Source of the DNA: a virus
Length of the DNA stretch: 24,668 nucleotides
IMG/VR virus record: IMGVR_UViG_3300020174_000071
Span: 1-24,668 of that record
Reading direction: 5' to 3' (one strand)
Below, in pieces: positions 16,683 through 21,771 of this stretch (within the stretch, counting starts at the first letter, position 1; every line of letters begins with the position of its first letter). The notes beneath the pieces were generated by a model. It did no database searches, was not told the origin of the DNA, and was given only the letters and a program-made list of their open reading frames with translations. The position numbers and the translations under genes are program-made.

Positions 16683-17373
16683 CATTCTTCTCCATCAATG
16701 CTTCCCAACTTACAGGGAATAACTTAGCCATCTCTGCGCTGATCTGTTCAGCCACAATCCTGGATTCATACTGTGTGTCAGGCTTGCAACGTAGGTGACA
16801 CATACGAGCAAACGCATCCAGTGATCCAGACCAGTACCACTCAGTCATCATAGACTGTGGCAGTAACATCCGTGCTTGCTCAGGGGCGACACCTTCCTCT
16901 AACATTTCTAGATACAAAGTTTTAGCTTCGTGATAAAGAAATTCAGGGCCAGTCTTAACATCATCTGATAAATGAACAAAGCCTGAACTACCTTGTTTCT
17001 TGTCCTCACTACGTCCACGCCAGTGACGAGGCTCAAAGAACTCTGGTTCATCATCCACGTAGCGGCGGCTGACCTCATTCCATCTGAGATAGGAGTGCTT
17101 CACAAGTTGACGTGCTACAAAGATGGGTGCCTTAACGTGAAAAGATGCAAAGGCGTGACCAAATGGTGAGATGTGTTTGTGCTTGGCCAGATACTGGATC
17201 AGCTTCACATCACGTTGGTGTAATGCTTTCTCTGGTGGCCCGTTGGTATCAACTCCAGAGTAGACGTACTGAGATTTCTTACCAAAGGATACCCGTGCTG
17301 CGTTTACTACAGACAGGTCACTGCCCATGTGGTCAATGTATGTTGATTCAATCATTCCTACACCATCACTCAC
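16675..17373 (-). CDS. thyX: Flavin-dependent thymidylate synthase ThyX
   Basis: 232 residues from the GTG at 17373, which overlaps the preceding stop as GTGA. An ATG at 17355 gives the typical ThyX N-terminus and is the alternative. ThyX makes dTMP from dUMP with FAD and methylene-tetrahydrofolate. The signature reads V-K-H-S-Y-L-R-W-N-E-V-S-R-R-Y. The N-E-x-S-x-R-Y half is intact, but the canonical R-H-R start is K-H-S. Other family features are N-A-A-R-V-S-F, H-x-S-P-F-G-H and E-Q-A-R-M-L-L-P-Q. It complements RNR in supplying dNTPs. Confidence 0.92.
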   Translation of the reverse strand: MSDGVGMIESTYIDHMGSDLSVVNAARVSFGKKSQYVYSGVDTNGPPEKALHQRDVKLIQYLAKHKHISPFGHAFASFHVKAPIFVARQLVKHSYLRWNEVSRRYVDDEPEFFEPRHWRGRSEDKKQGSSGFVHLSDDVKTGPEFLYHEAKTLYLEMLEEGVAPEQARMLLPQSMMTEWYWSGSLDAFARMCHLRCKPDTQYESRIVAEQISAEMAKLFPVSWEALMEKNDE

Positions 17374-17561
17374 TTCTTTAGCTTCCAATTTATCCAGCAG
17401 TGTACACAATGATCCTCACCTAGTGCCCAGTCTATAACAAAAACGACATTAGGTTTTCGATCTTTTTTCAGTTGCCAATTACGAGCACTAAAGGTCTGGC
17501 CTCTCTCGCCTCGAAACAATCTGTTCAGACCTATGCTGGCTTTGACTAAGTATTTATACAT
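17370..17561 (-). CDS. Small basic protein, unknown
   Basis: 63 residues from the ATG at 17561 (GAGG 6 bases upstream). Lys/Arg/Trp-rich: M-Y-K-Y-L-V-K-A-S then R-G-E-R-G-Q-T and a C-terminal segment H-C-V-H-C-W-I-N-W. The C-x-x-C pair could bind metal with neighbouring His, but one pair alone is weak evidence. It lies between tRNA-Arg and thyX and overlaps the thyX start by 4 bases. No family recognised. Confidence 0.6.
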   Translation of the reverse strand: MYKYLVKASIGLNRLFRGERGQTFSARNWQLKKDRKPNVVFVIDWALGEDHCVHCWINWKLKK

Positions 17562-17577
17562 CTTATCCTCTCGATGT

Positions 17578-17654
17578 TGGCCCACCCCGCAGGACTCGAA
17601 CCTGCAACCCCCTGATTAGAAGTCAGGTGCTCTATCCAGTTGAGCTAGGGGTGG
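17578..17654 (-). tRNA. tRNA-Arg (UCU)
   Basis: On the - strand: acceptor stem CCACCCC/GGGGTGG, D-arm GCTC/GAGC, anticodon arm CCTGA-CTTCTAA-TCAGG giving anticodon TCT, T-arm GCAGG-TTCGAAT-CCTGC, discriminator G and an encoded CCA. All stems pair perfectly. It reads AGA codons. AGA is frequent in this phage's genes, for example in the virion operon at 1-6313, and would be rare in a GC-rich alphaproteobacterial host. It lies inside the leftward operon and would be processed from that transcript. Confidence 0.96.
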
Positions 17655-17659
17655 TATCA

Positions 17660-17845
17660 TTAGAACAGCGGGTAATAAACTACACCACTTTGTTGTTCAG
17701 CCTTAGCGTCCTCGATCTGTTTTACTCGCAGGTCTGCTAGGTCAAACTGTCCAGCCCATTCAAGGTCATCTCTCTCCTTGCTTAGCTGGTTTATGTAGTC
17801 CTGTATACCCATCAGTCTGTTGTCTGTCTTCACGTTTTGTTTCAT
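17660..17845 (-). CDS. Small helical protein, unknown
   Basis: 61 residues from ATG 17845 with AAGGA 9 bases upstream. Amphipathic helices dominate (D-Y-I-N-Q-L-S-K-E-R-D-D-L-E and D-L-R-V-K-Q-I-E-D-A-K-A-E), followed by a short hydrophobic end V-V-Y-Y-P-L-F. It ends 6 bases before the tRNA. The segment ATGAAACAAA occurs twice around the start, in different frames. No family recognised. Confidence 0.6.
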   Translation of the reverse strand: MKQNVKTDNRLMGIQDYINQLSKERDDLEWAGQFDLADLRVKQIEDAKAEQQSGVVYYPLF

Positions 17846-17893
17846 TTTGTTTCATCCTTCCTATCCAATGCGTACAGTCATCGTGTTCGCTAT

Positions 17894-18094
17894 CTAGTGG
17901 AGGCTTCTCCTCTCCATGTCCTTGCGCCATGCTGCATAGTCCTCTCTCTTGTAGCCATTGAACTCCATGAAATCTTGCATGATCATCACCTCGGTCAAGA
18001 TATTCTCTACAAAGGTTGCAAGGCTGTCAGGATTATCTAAAAGATGATCCACTAGTTCTTCTACTTCTATTTCTTTATCTTCAAAGTCATCCAT
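17894..18094 (-). CDS. Small acidic protein, unknown
   Basis: 66 residues from ATG 18094 (MDDFEDKEIEVEEL), which has AAGG 8 bases upstream. A longer frame continues to an ATG at 18211 or a TTG at 18223. Its extra 40 codons cross a set of inverted repeats shared with the control region at 22994-23083, so I treat that stretch as regulatory rather than coding. The protein is strongly acidic at its N-terminus, then helical (H-L-L-D-N-P-D-S-L-A), and ends basic. Function unknown. Confidence 0.55.
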   Translation of the reverse strand: MDDFEDKEIEVEELVDHLLDNPDSLATFVENILTEVMIMQDFMEFNGYKREDYAAWRKDMERRSLH

Positions 18095-18096
18095 AG

Positions 18097-18198
18097 GTGA
18101 TACCTTAAGTTTTAACTTATAGTTTTTATTAACTACAAGAATAATAGAACTCCTAGTTATACTTGTAGTTATACTATTAGCAATACTTAAGGTATCAC
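18097..18198. repeat. Nested inverted repeats upstream of a small leftward gene
   Basis: The outer arms are a perfect 14-bp inverted repeat, GTGATACCTTAAGT (18097-18110) and ACTTAAGGTATCAC (18185-18198). The inner arms are TAACTACAAG (18130-18139) and CTTGTAGTTA (18162-18171). The same two box types, again as inverted pairs, occur at 22994-23083. The region is very AT-rich and ends 3 bases before the gene starting at 18094. It may be operators for a phage DNA-binding protein or an RNA hairpin controlling that gene. Confidence 0.75.
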
Positions 18199-18227
18199 GT
18201 AGAAAGTTCATAGTCTTTTTCAACCCC

Positions 18228-18305
18228 TCAATCAGAAGAAATATAAAATAGTAGGTAAAACAAGATGTTTACTACTATTGCTGCAACGAACAACCAGTCT
18301 ATCAT
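18228..18305 (-). CDS. 25-residue single-helix membrane micropeptide
   Basis: The frame reads M-I-D-W-L-F-V-A-A-I-V-V-N-I then L-F-Y-L-L-F-Y-I-S-S-D and stops at TGA. About 19 of 25 residues are hydrophobic, forming one clear transmembrane helix. It starts 5 bases after the end of the preceding gene. The best ribosome site, AAAGGG, is about 12 bases upstream and so weak. It could be a phage membrane modulator such as a superinfection-exclusion or channel-forming peptide. Function is inference, and existence as a gene is only moderately supported. Confidence 0.45.
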   Translation of the reverse strand: MIDWLFVAAIVVNILFYLLFYISSD

Positions 18306-18309
18306 TTAC

Positions 18310-18444
18310 TTAAAGTTTCCCTTTAACTTCTAGTCGTAACTCCTTGAAACATTGCGCTAAAAGGCTAGCTACATCCTTGGGTGTTTGGTTAGATAGCAAA
18401 CAGATTAGTCTGTCATATTGATCGTAAACATTTATTTGGTACAT
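18310..18444 (-). CDS. 44-residue small protein, unknown
   Basis: ATG 18444 with AAGGA about 6 bases upstream, overlapping the preceding small gene by 13 bases. Sequence begins M-Y-Q-I-N-V-Y-D-Q-Y-D-R-L and continues with a helix P-K-D-V-A-S-L-L-A-Q-C-F-K-E-L. The beta-strand then helix layout is compact for its size. No family recognised. Confidence 0.55.
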   Translation of the reverse strand: MYQINVYDQYDRLICLLSNQTPKDVASLLAQCFKELRLEVKGKL

Positions 18445-18554
18445 GTCTGTTCCTTTGCGTATTTTACAGCGATATTTCTGTTGTGGGATATGATGATAAC
18501 TTTACCATCATCACCATACACCACCCATTTTCTTTTTCGTTTGACTATCGTCAT
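18432..18554 (-). CDS. 40-residue basic protein, unknown
   Basis: Starts as TAATG on the stop of the 119-residue gene upstream. Sequence M-T-I-V-K-R-K-R-K-W-V-V-Y-G-D-D-G then V-I-I-I-S-H-N-R. The basic N-terminus followed by two predicted strands could bind nucleic acid. Overlap on both sides supports it as a coupled gene of this operon. No family recognised. Confidence 0.55.
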   Translation of the reverse strand: MTIVKRKRKWVVYGDDGKVIIISHNRNIAVKYAKEQTCTK

Positions 18555-18913
18555 TAATCCAAGCGGCTATCAGCATGGGCATCAAACCCAAATGCTCGAA
18601 GAACTTTAGCTGCACCTTGGGCACCAGCCTCTTTACATCCTATGTTCTGGAAGCCACAGTTCGCTGGGTTCCACCAGTTGAAACGCTTACCTGTGTAGTC
18701 TAGGTCTAGCCCCATCTCACGCAGGAACTTACGCTCAGCACGGCCCTGCTTGGTATTGCCTTTGTGCTTTGGATAGATGTTGACCCAAGCAAAGCCACAG
18801 TCGAATGCATCCTGACCATCTAGGTTCTGCTCGATGTACTTATCACAGTCTACCTTGGCTTGCGCCCATGCTAGGTCACGAATTTCTTGAGGTGTTGCGT
18901 TAATGTTTTCCAT
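18554..18913 (-). CDS. Conserved phage hypothetical protein
   Basis: 119 residues with GGAG 10 bases before the ATG. The pattern is F-D-C-G-F-A-W-V-N-I-Y-P, then R-K-F-L-R-E-M-G-L, W-W-N-P and a C-terminal K-E-A-G-A-Q-G-A-A-K-V-L-R-A-F-G-F-D-A and S-R-L-D. I recognise this as a family recurring in phages of many proteobacteria, without known function. The C-terminal helix with K-E-A-G-A and the closing S-R-L-D are its conserved marks. It is one of few proteins in this block above 100 residues, and likely cytoplasmic. Confidence 0.7.
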   Translation of the reverse strand: MENINATPQEIRDLAWAQAKVDCDKYIEQNLDGQDAFDCGFAWVNIYPKHKGNTKQGRAERKFLREMGLDLDYTGKRFNWWNPANCGFQNIGCKEAGAQGAAKVLRAFGFDAHADSRLD

Positions 18914-18914
18914 A

Positions 18915-19166
18915 TTAGTATTCTCCTTTTGTGTGTGTATCTAACCTAGATATCGCTGTTTCATAATTCAAGGGGTGCTTCCAATTTTTTCTTGGTTCAT
19001 CTTGGTAGTTCCTATTGCGCACATGTTCTCGTGCTGTGGTGTAGGATATCCCCCAGTATCGACAGGCTTGGGCTATTGATAAGAACTCTACCCCGCCTAG
19101 CTTACACTTGTAGCCTGCCTGTACTTGATCTGGCTCGACGTATCGAATGCGTTGGTTATACTTCAT
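18915..19166 (-). CDS. Putative helix-turn-helix (NUMOD1-like) DNA-binding protein
   Basis: 83 residues. The core G-V-E-F-L-S-I-A-Q-A-C-R-Y-W-G-I-S-Y-T-T-A-R-E-H-V-R resembles the helix-turn-helix modules found as repeats in homing endonucleases (NUMOD1 style) and in phage regulators: a short strand, then an A-x-x-W-G-I-S turn and a recognition helix. It has no nuclease domain. It starts inside the end of the preceding 54-residue gene (overlap of 11 bases). It is a candidate for the protein that reads the repeats of the control region, but this is inference. Confidence 0.6.
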   Translation of the reverse strand: MKYNQRIRYVEPDQVQAGYKCKLGGVEFLSIAQACRYWGISYTTAREHVRNRNYQDEPRKNWKHPLNYETAISRLDTHTKGEY

Positions 19167-19320
19167 TGTGTTTTTCCACGTCAGGTGTAAATGAGACTAC
19201 AAGATCAAAAGCAAAGCTACCATCTGTTTCGTATCCCATATCAAGTAACTTTTCGTGGATCATTTCTGCCAAGAAATCAAACTCTTGGTTAGTAAAGTCT
19301 GCCAGTGTTACTGTTTTCAT
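19156..19320 (-). CDS. 54-residue small acidic protein, unknown
   Basis: ATG 19320 follows the upstream stop as TGATG. It begins M-K-T-V-T-L-A-D-F-T-N-Q-E-F-D-F-L and contains A-E-M-I-H-E-K-L-L-D-M-G-Y. A helix then strand layout with net negative charge. It overlaps the helix-turn-helix gene by 11 bases. No family recognised. Confidence 0.6.
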   Translation of the reverse strand: MKTVTLADFTNQEFDFLAEMIHEKLLDMGYETDGSFAFDLVVSFTPDVEKHNEV

Positions 19321-19481
19321 CATGCTACTCCCTTATAAGGTTCATCTATTACGTCTACAATCTCTGTCAGTTGGATTGCGTCCTCATAAACAAAATCATA
19401 GTCCATGTTTTCCATAATCTCTGACAGGTCAAAGGTGTCACTATATTCTAGTTTTACTGTTACAAATACTGTCTTAGTCAT
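19320..19481 (-). CDS. 53-residue very acidic protein, unknown
   Basis: ATG 19481 chosen for its ATGA overlap with the upstream stop and AAGGAG 9 bases before it. Two strands (K-T-V-F-V-T-V-K-L-E-Y) are followed by D/E-rich helices. There are 13 acidic against 3 basic residues. Such charge could mimic DNA, a theme in phage inhibitors. That is speculation; no family recognised. Confidence 0.6.
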   Translation of the reverse strand: MTKTVFVTVKLEYSDTFDLSEIMENMDYDFVYEDAIQLTEIVDVIDEPYKGVA

Positions 19482-19678
19482 AACGCTGTCTCCTTGTCTG
19501 CCCACTCTGGTGCTTTACAAATACCTTCCTCTATTAAGCGTGTTGCTGTTCTCCCGTACCACCCTTGTAGATTCCACACTAGGGCTGTGTCAATAAGGTG
19601 TTGCCATGCCCCTACTTCTTCGTCGTAGTCAGCAGGGACTAGCTGTTCACAAATCATGATTGCATCTTGTGTGTTCAT
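19478..19678 (-). CDS. Small phage protein with QHLIDTALVWNLQGWYGR motif
   Basis: 66 residues from ATG 19678 (ATGA overlap with the upstream stop). The central motif W-Q-H-L-I-D-T-A-L-V-W-N-L-Q-G-W-Y-G-R followed by A-T-R-L-I-E-E-G-x-C is a hallmark of a small, widespread phage family. I recall it as one of the recently numbered DUFs (DUF7417, from memory). Its members have no known function but are usually in early-gene blocks, as here. Confidence 0.7.
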   Translation of the reverse strand: MNTQDAIMICEQLVPADYDEEVGAWQHLIDTALVWNLQGWYGRTATRLIEEGICKAPEWADKETAL

Positions 19679-19872
19679 TGTTCTACATCCTCGTCCACAA
19701 TATAAATATAACCTTCCTCGACGATCTGATAAGGGCATCCAAAATATCCATCCATCACATGGACAGCTTGCATGAATGCTTTCAACTCTGACTCAGTAGC
19801 AAAGCAATATGTCTCCGCTACATCACCATTTTCCAACAGGTCTTCGCCCCATAGAATACTAACCTTATACAT
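19675..19872 (-). CDS. 65-residue acidic protein, unknown
   Basis: Begins M-Y-K-V-S-I-L-W-G-E-D-L-L-E-N-G and ends Y-I-Y-I-V-D-E-D-V-E-Q. It has 14 acidic and 2 basic residues and a mixed strand/helix pattern (S-E-L-K-A-F-M-Q-A-V in the middle). It overlaps both neighbours by 4-8 bases. The ATG lies inside the upstream gene's last codons. The S-E-x-E-L-x-A-F-M-x-A style helix is common in small phage proteins of unknown role. Confidence 0.62.
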   Translation of the reverse strand: MYKVSILWGEDLLENGDVAETYCFATESELKAFMQAVHVMDGYFGCPYQIVEEGYIYIVDEDVEQ

Positions 19873-20005
19873 CGCTTACATCCTCGTCGTCGTCATACTC
19901 TTGGATATTTCTAAACGATACCCAAATATTTTCGTTGTCGTCTTGGACCACTTCCCAAGATGTCGGGCAAGTGTTTAACCATTCAAAGAAGTCCTCTCTA
20001 ATCAT
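19865..20005 (-). CDS. 46-residue very acidic protein, unknown
   Basis: ATG 20005 with AGAGG about 9 bases upstream. It starts M-I-R-E-D-F-F-E-W-L-N-T-C-P-T-S-W and ends in an Asp/Glu cluster (Y-D-D-D-E-D-V-S-D-V). It has 14 acidic and 2 basic residues in 46. Proteins starting with a helix and the W-L-N-T-C-P pattern occur in many phages (from memory), of unknown function. It overlaps the next gene by 8 bases. Confidence 0.6.
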   Translation of the reverse strand: MIREDFFEWLNTCPTSWEVVQDDNENIWVSFRNIQEYDDDEDVSDV

Positions 20006-20020
20006 AACTCTATCCTCTTG

Positions 20021-20236
20021 TTATGCCTCTATTGATAGAATAGCCCTCTTGATACCATAATAAGACCATTTGATACCGTCGGGGGTGTAGCTACCACGCA
20101 AGCGGTTACGCATTTCTTTTGCAGCCTCTTCGTAGCCAATCATAGTGATCAACCCATATGCCATAGTGTATAAGTCTTCATCATTGTGAATCCACAAAGC
20201 CATGTTGCGTTCACGTTCATCTATTGTGATATACAT
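20021..20236 (-). CDS. 71-residue small protein, unknown
   Basis: The start forms TAATG with the upstream stop and has GAGG upstream. It contains W-I-H-N-D-E-D-L-Y-T-M-A-Y-G, a helix E-E-A-A-K-E-M-R-N-R-L, and G-I-K-W-S-Y-Y-G-I-K-R-A-I. The latter pattern suggests a small alpha-rich domain. No family recognised. It is part of the translationally coupled small-gene array. Confidence 0.6.
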   Translation of the reverse strand: MYITIDERERNMALWIHNDEDLYTMAYGLITMIGYEEAAKEMRNRLRGSYTPDGIKWSYYGIKRAILSIEA

Positions 20237-20469
20237 TAGTGTGTTCCTCTCATATCTTCGTCCACAATATAGGAATTGATTGTTGTTTCGATCAGGTCAT
20301 GCAGGGAATTGAAACGATCCTGCCCATCGTCTGTGTAAGTTGTGCAGCATGTGCCACGCACATAAAGGTCTTGGGGTGCTGTGATTGTGCCATGATAAAG
20401 AGCATCGAGCATCTCACCCGCTAACACTGCGATCAGTTCTTTCTTGTCTGTGATATCTAGGCGTTCCAT
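20236..20469 (-). CDS. 77-residue small acidic protein, unknown
   Basis: Starts at ATG 20469 (a GTG at 20472 is also possible), with GGAG 9 bases upstream. Helix K-K-E-L-I-A-V-L-A-G-E-M-L-D-A-L, then a Cys pair (G-T-C-C-T-T) and D-L-I-E-T-T-I-N-S-Y-I. Stop shares a base with the following ATG. No family recognised. Confidence 0.6.
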   Translation of the reverse strand: MERLDITDKKELIAVLAGEMLDALYHGTITAPQDLYVRGTCCTTYTDDGQDRFNSLHDLIETTINSYIVDEDMRGTH

Positions 20470-20660
20470 CACGCTACACTCCCGTTAAGTATTACACACA
20501 GTTGACGTACACCATTGGATTGGACGGTGTGCAATTCTACATCCACACGTCCATGTGGTGTCTCTGCGTATCTGTCAACAAACTCTTGATGTGTCACCTC
20601 TTGCGTATCTAGGTCATCCAAAGCATCAACAAAGAACCTCACATTAATATCTTTTAGCAT
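20469..20660 (-). CDS. 63-residue small acidic protein, unknown
   Basis: Begins M-L-K-D-I-N-V-R-F-F-V-D-A-L-D-D-L-D and ends in strands (V-E-L-H-T-V-Q, Q-L-C-V-I-L-N-G). It overlaps the upstream gene by 7 bases. GAGGA lies about 9 bases before the ATG, within that gene. Predicted alpha/beta. No family recognised. Confidence 0.6.
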   Translation of the reverse strand: MLKDINVRFFVDALDDLDTQEVTHQEFVDRYAETPHGRVDVELHTVQSNGVRQLCVILNGSVA

Positions 20661-20848
20661 TGCTCTACATCCTCGTCTGTTACACCCATATCTTCGATAA
20701 ACTGTAGCACCTCGTCAAGGTCTGCACTCTTGCGGTAATATTGCCACATGTGATCTGACACCATATCAGTCATGGTATCCATATCTATAGCATCAACCCA
20801 CAACATCACGGCTAGTTCTAGTTTGTTTTCTGTATTGGTATCCATCAT
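20654..20848 (-). CDS. 64-residue extremely acidic protein, unknown
   Basis: ATG 20848 (a second ATG follows at once), GGAG 9 bases upstream, just overlapping the previous gene's end. It has 17 acidic and 3 basic residues, net about -14, with Met- and Asp-rich helices (D-A-I-D-M-D-T-M-T-D-M-V-S-D-H-M). Such composition resembles DNA-mimic inhibitors encoded by phages against restriction, CRISPR or host polymerase. No family recognised; function is speculation. Confidence 0.62.
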   Translation of the reverse strand: MMDTNTENKLELAVMLWVDAIDMDTMTDMVSDHMWQYYRKSADLDEVLQFIEDMGVTDEDVEQC

Positions 20849-20849
20849 G

Positions 20850-21176
20850 TTAAAAGGCTCCAAACTCTATACCAGAGGCGATAGTCTCACCTTCATTGGA
20901 TATTGTACCATCTGCCATGTCTACGATGTAGTGACCATTGTCCCATTCTTCTTTGTACTTTGTGACACCTAGTGATAAGCCACCGTCCATCTCTTCATGG
21001 TATGCACCTATCAAACGTGCCATTGCATAACTTGCATTCATCTTGCGCATGTTGCGTGCTGTGTCCCGCACCACACCAACCACACTGTCGGGATCGCCCA
21101 GCCAATGAATGTAGATGTAGCATGCTGCACTGCTTCCATGTGTGTCTTTCACTTCTATTGTTGCTCTGTTTCCCAT
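20850..21176 (-). CDS. Conserved phage hypothetical protein (MGNRA family)
   Basis: 108 residues. It starts M-G-N-R-A-T-I-E-V, then a strand with Y-I-Y-I-H-W-L-G-D and a helix V-V-R-D-T-A-R-N-M-R. A second half reads A-R-L-I-G-A-Y-H-E, L-S-L-G-V and G-H-Y-I-V-D. I recognise the M-G-N-R-A start and the IHWLG-like strand as a recurrent phage family of unknown function. AAAGGA lies 8 bases upstream, inside the preceding gene, which it overlaps by 22 bases. Confidence 0.68.
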   Translation of the reverse strand: MGNRATIEVKDTHGSSAACYIYIHWLGDPDSVVGVVRDTARNMRKMNASYAMARLIGAYHEEMDGGLSLGVTKYKEEWDNGHYIVDMADGTISNEGETIASGIEFGAF

Positions 21177-21430
21177 TTTAAAATCCTTTCTATTTCCTGT
21201 TCTGCTAGTGCATCTTGTGCGGCCTCGTAGTGAGCAACCACATATTCAGCATATGATAAATCTTTGGCGTATTCTTGCATCTGTTGATTGTAGATTGCTA
21301 GGTCAGTTGATACCCAAGATGGTCGGACACCTCGCCCATATTGATTGATCAGGCTGTTGATCTGGCGTTCTTTGTAGGCAACACGGCCTCGCATTGTCTC
21401 AACTTGTTCGAGTGCCTCGTTATATGTCAT
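21155..21430 (-). CDS. 91-residue helical protein, unknown
   Basis: ATG 21430 chosen for GAGAGGAA 7 bases upstream. Long heptad-bearing helices: N-E-A-L-E-Q-V-E-T-M-R-G-R-V-A-Y-K, then A-I-Y-N-Q-Q-M-Q-E-Y-A-K-D and Y-E-A-A-Q-D-A-L-A-E-Q-E. It is probably a coiled-coil hairpin or oligomer. No family recognised. Confidence 0.62.
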   Translation of the reverse strand: MTYNEALEQVETMRGRVAYKERQINSLINQYGRGVRPSWVSTDLAIYNQQMQEYAKDLSYAEYVVAHYEAAQDALAEQEIERILKWETEQQ

Positions 21431-21446
21431 TTCTATTCCTCTCATT

Positions 21447-21521
21447 TTATCTTGTCTCAATTAACCATGCGATCACATAACAACAGATCAACACGCCCAG
21501 TAGAAAGTATGGTAAAGCCAT
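21447..21521 (-). CDS. 24-residue membrane micropeptide
   Basis: Starts as TGATG on the stop of the upstream gene, with GAGGA 9 bases before the ATG, and stops at TAA. Sequence M-A-L-P-Y-F-L-L-G-V-L-I then C-C-Y-V-I-A-W-L-I-E-T-R: one transmembrane helix of about 18 residues with a charged C-terminus. The ribosome site and coupling are as good as for its larger neighbours, so I judge it a real gene. It may alter the host membrane early in infection; no family recognised. Confidence 0.55.
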   Translation of the reverse strand: MALPYFLLGVLICCYVIAWLIETR

Positions 21522-21739
21522 CAGTTTATTTCCTCAACATCTGTCCAATAGAATGAGGCCATCTTTTTTGTGTGGACGTTATAGATAGGCTGCAACCAGT
21601 GGTTTACCTGTGCCTCAGTTGGCTTGCGTAGTTGCCCATTTACTTTACGCTTTTCACCTGCGTTTGTCTTGAATGTAACCGTGCAGAAACGAGAACCACG
21701 GGCTTTGATGATATCTTTAACAGTTGTTTTATTAAGCAT
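21521..21739 (-). CDS. Small beta-rich phage protein (WYL/SH3-like barrel)
   Basis: 72 residues from ATG 21739, chosen because GAGAGGAA lies about 7 bases upstream. The pattern T-V-K-D-I-I-K-A-R-G-S-R-F-C-T-V-T-F-K-T-N-A-G, then K-V-N-G-Q-L-R-K, and Y-W-T-D-V-E-E-I at the end matches a common phage family with a small beta barrel. Its members have strand-turn-strand with G-x-R and V-N-G-R marks and are often compared with WYL domains. Possibly a nucleic-acid or ligand binder; function is not established. Confidence 0.65.
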   Translation of the reverse strand: MLNKTTVKDIIKARGSRFCTVTFKTNAGEKRKVNGQLRKPTEAQVNHWLQPIYNVHTKKMASFYWTDVEEIN

Positions 21740-21771
21740 TGTTTCTTTCCTCTCATTTGATTGTTTTGGGC

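Noticed and set aside
17578-17654. Attachment site in a tRNA gene, suggesting a temperate phage.
   Set aside because: No integrase, excisionase or repressor is seen, and the tRNA is complete and embedded in an operon of lytic genes.
18095-18223. 40-codon N-terminal extension of the gene at 17894-18094.
   Set aside because: It crosses the shared inverted repeats, starts with weak or distant ribosome sites, and has low-complexity Ser/Thr/Ile content; kept only as an alternative.
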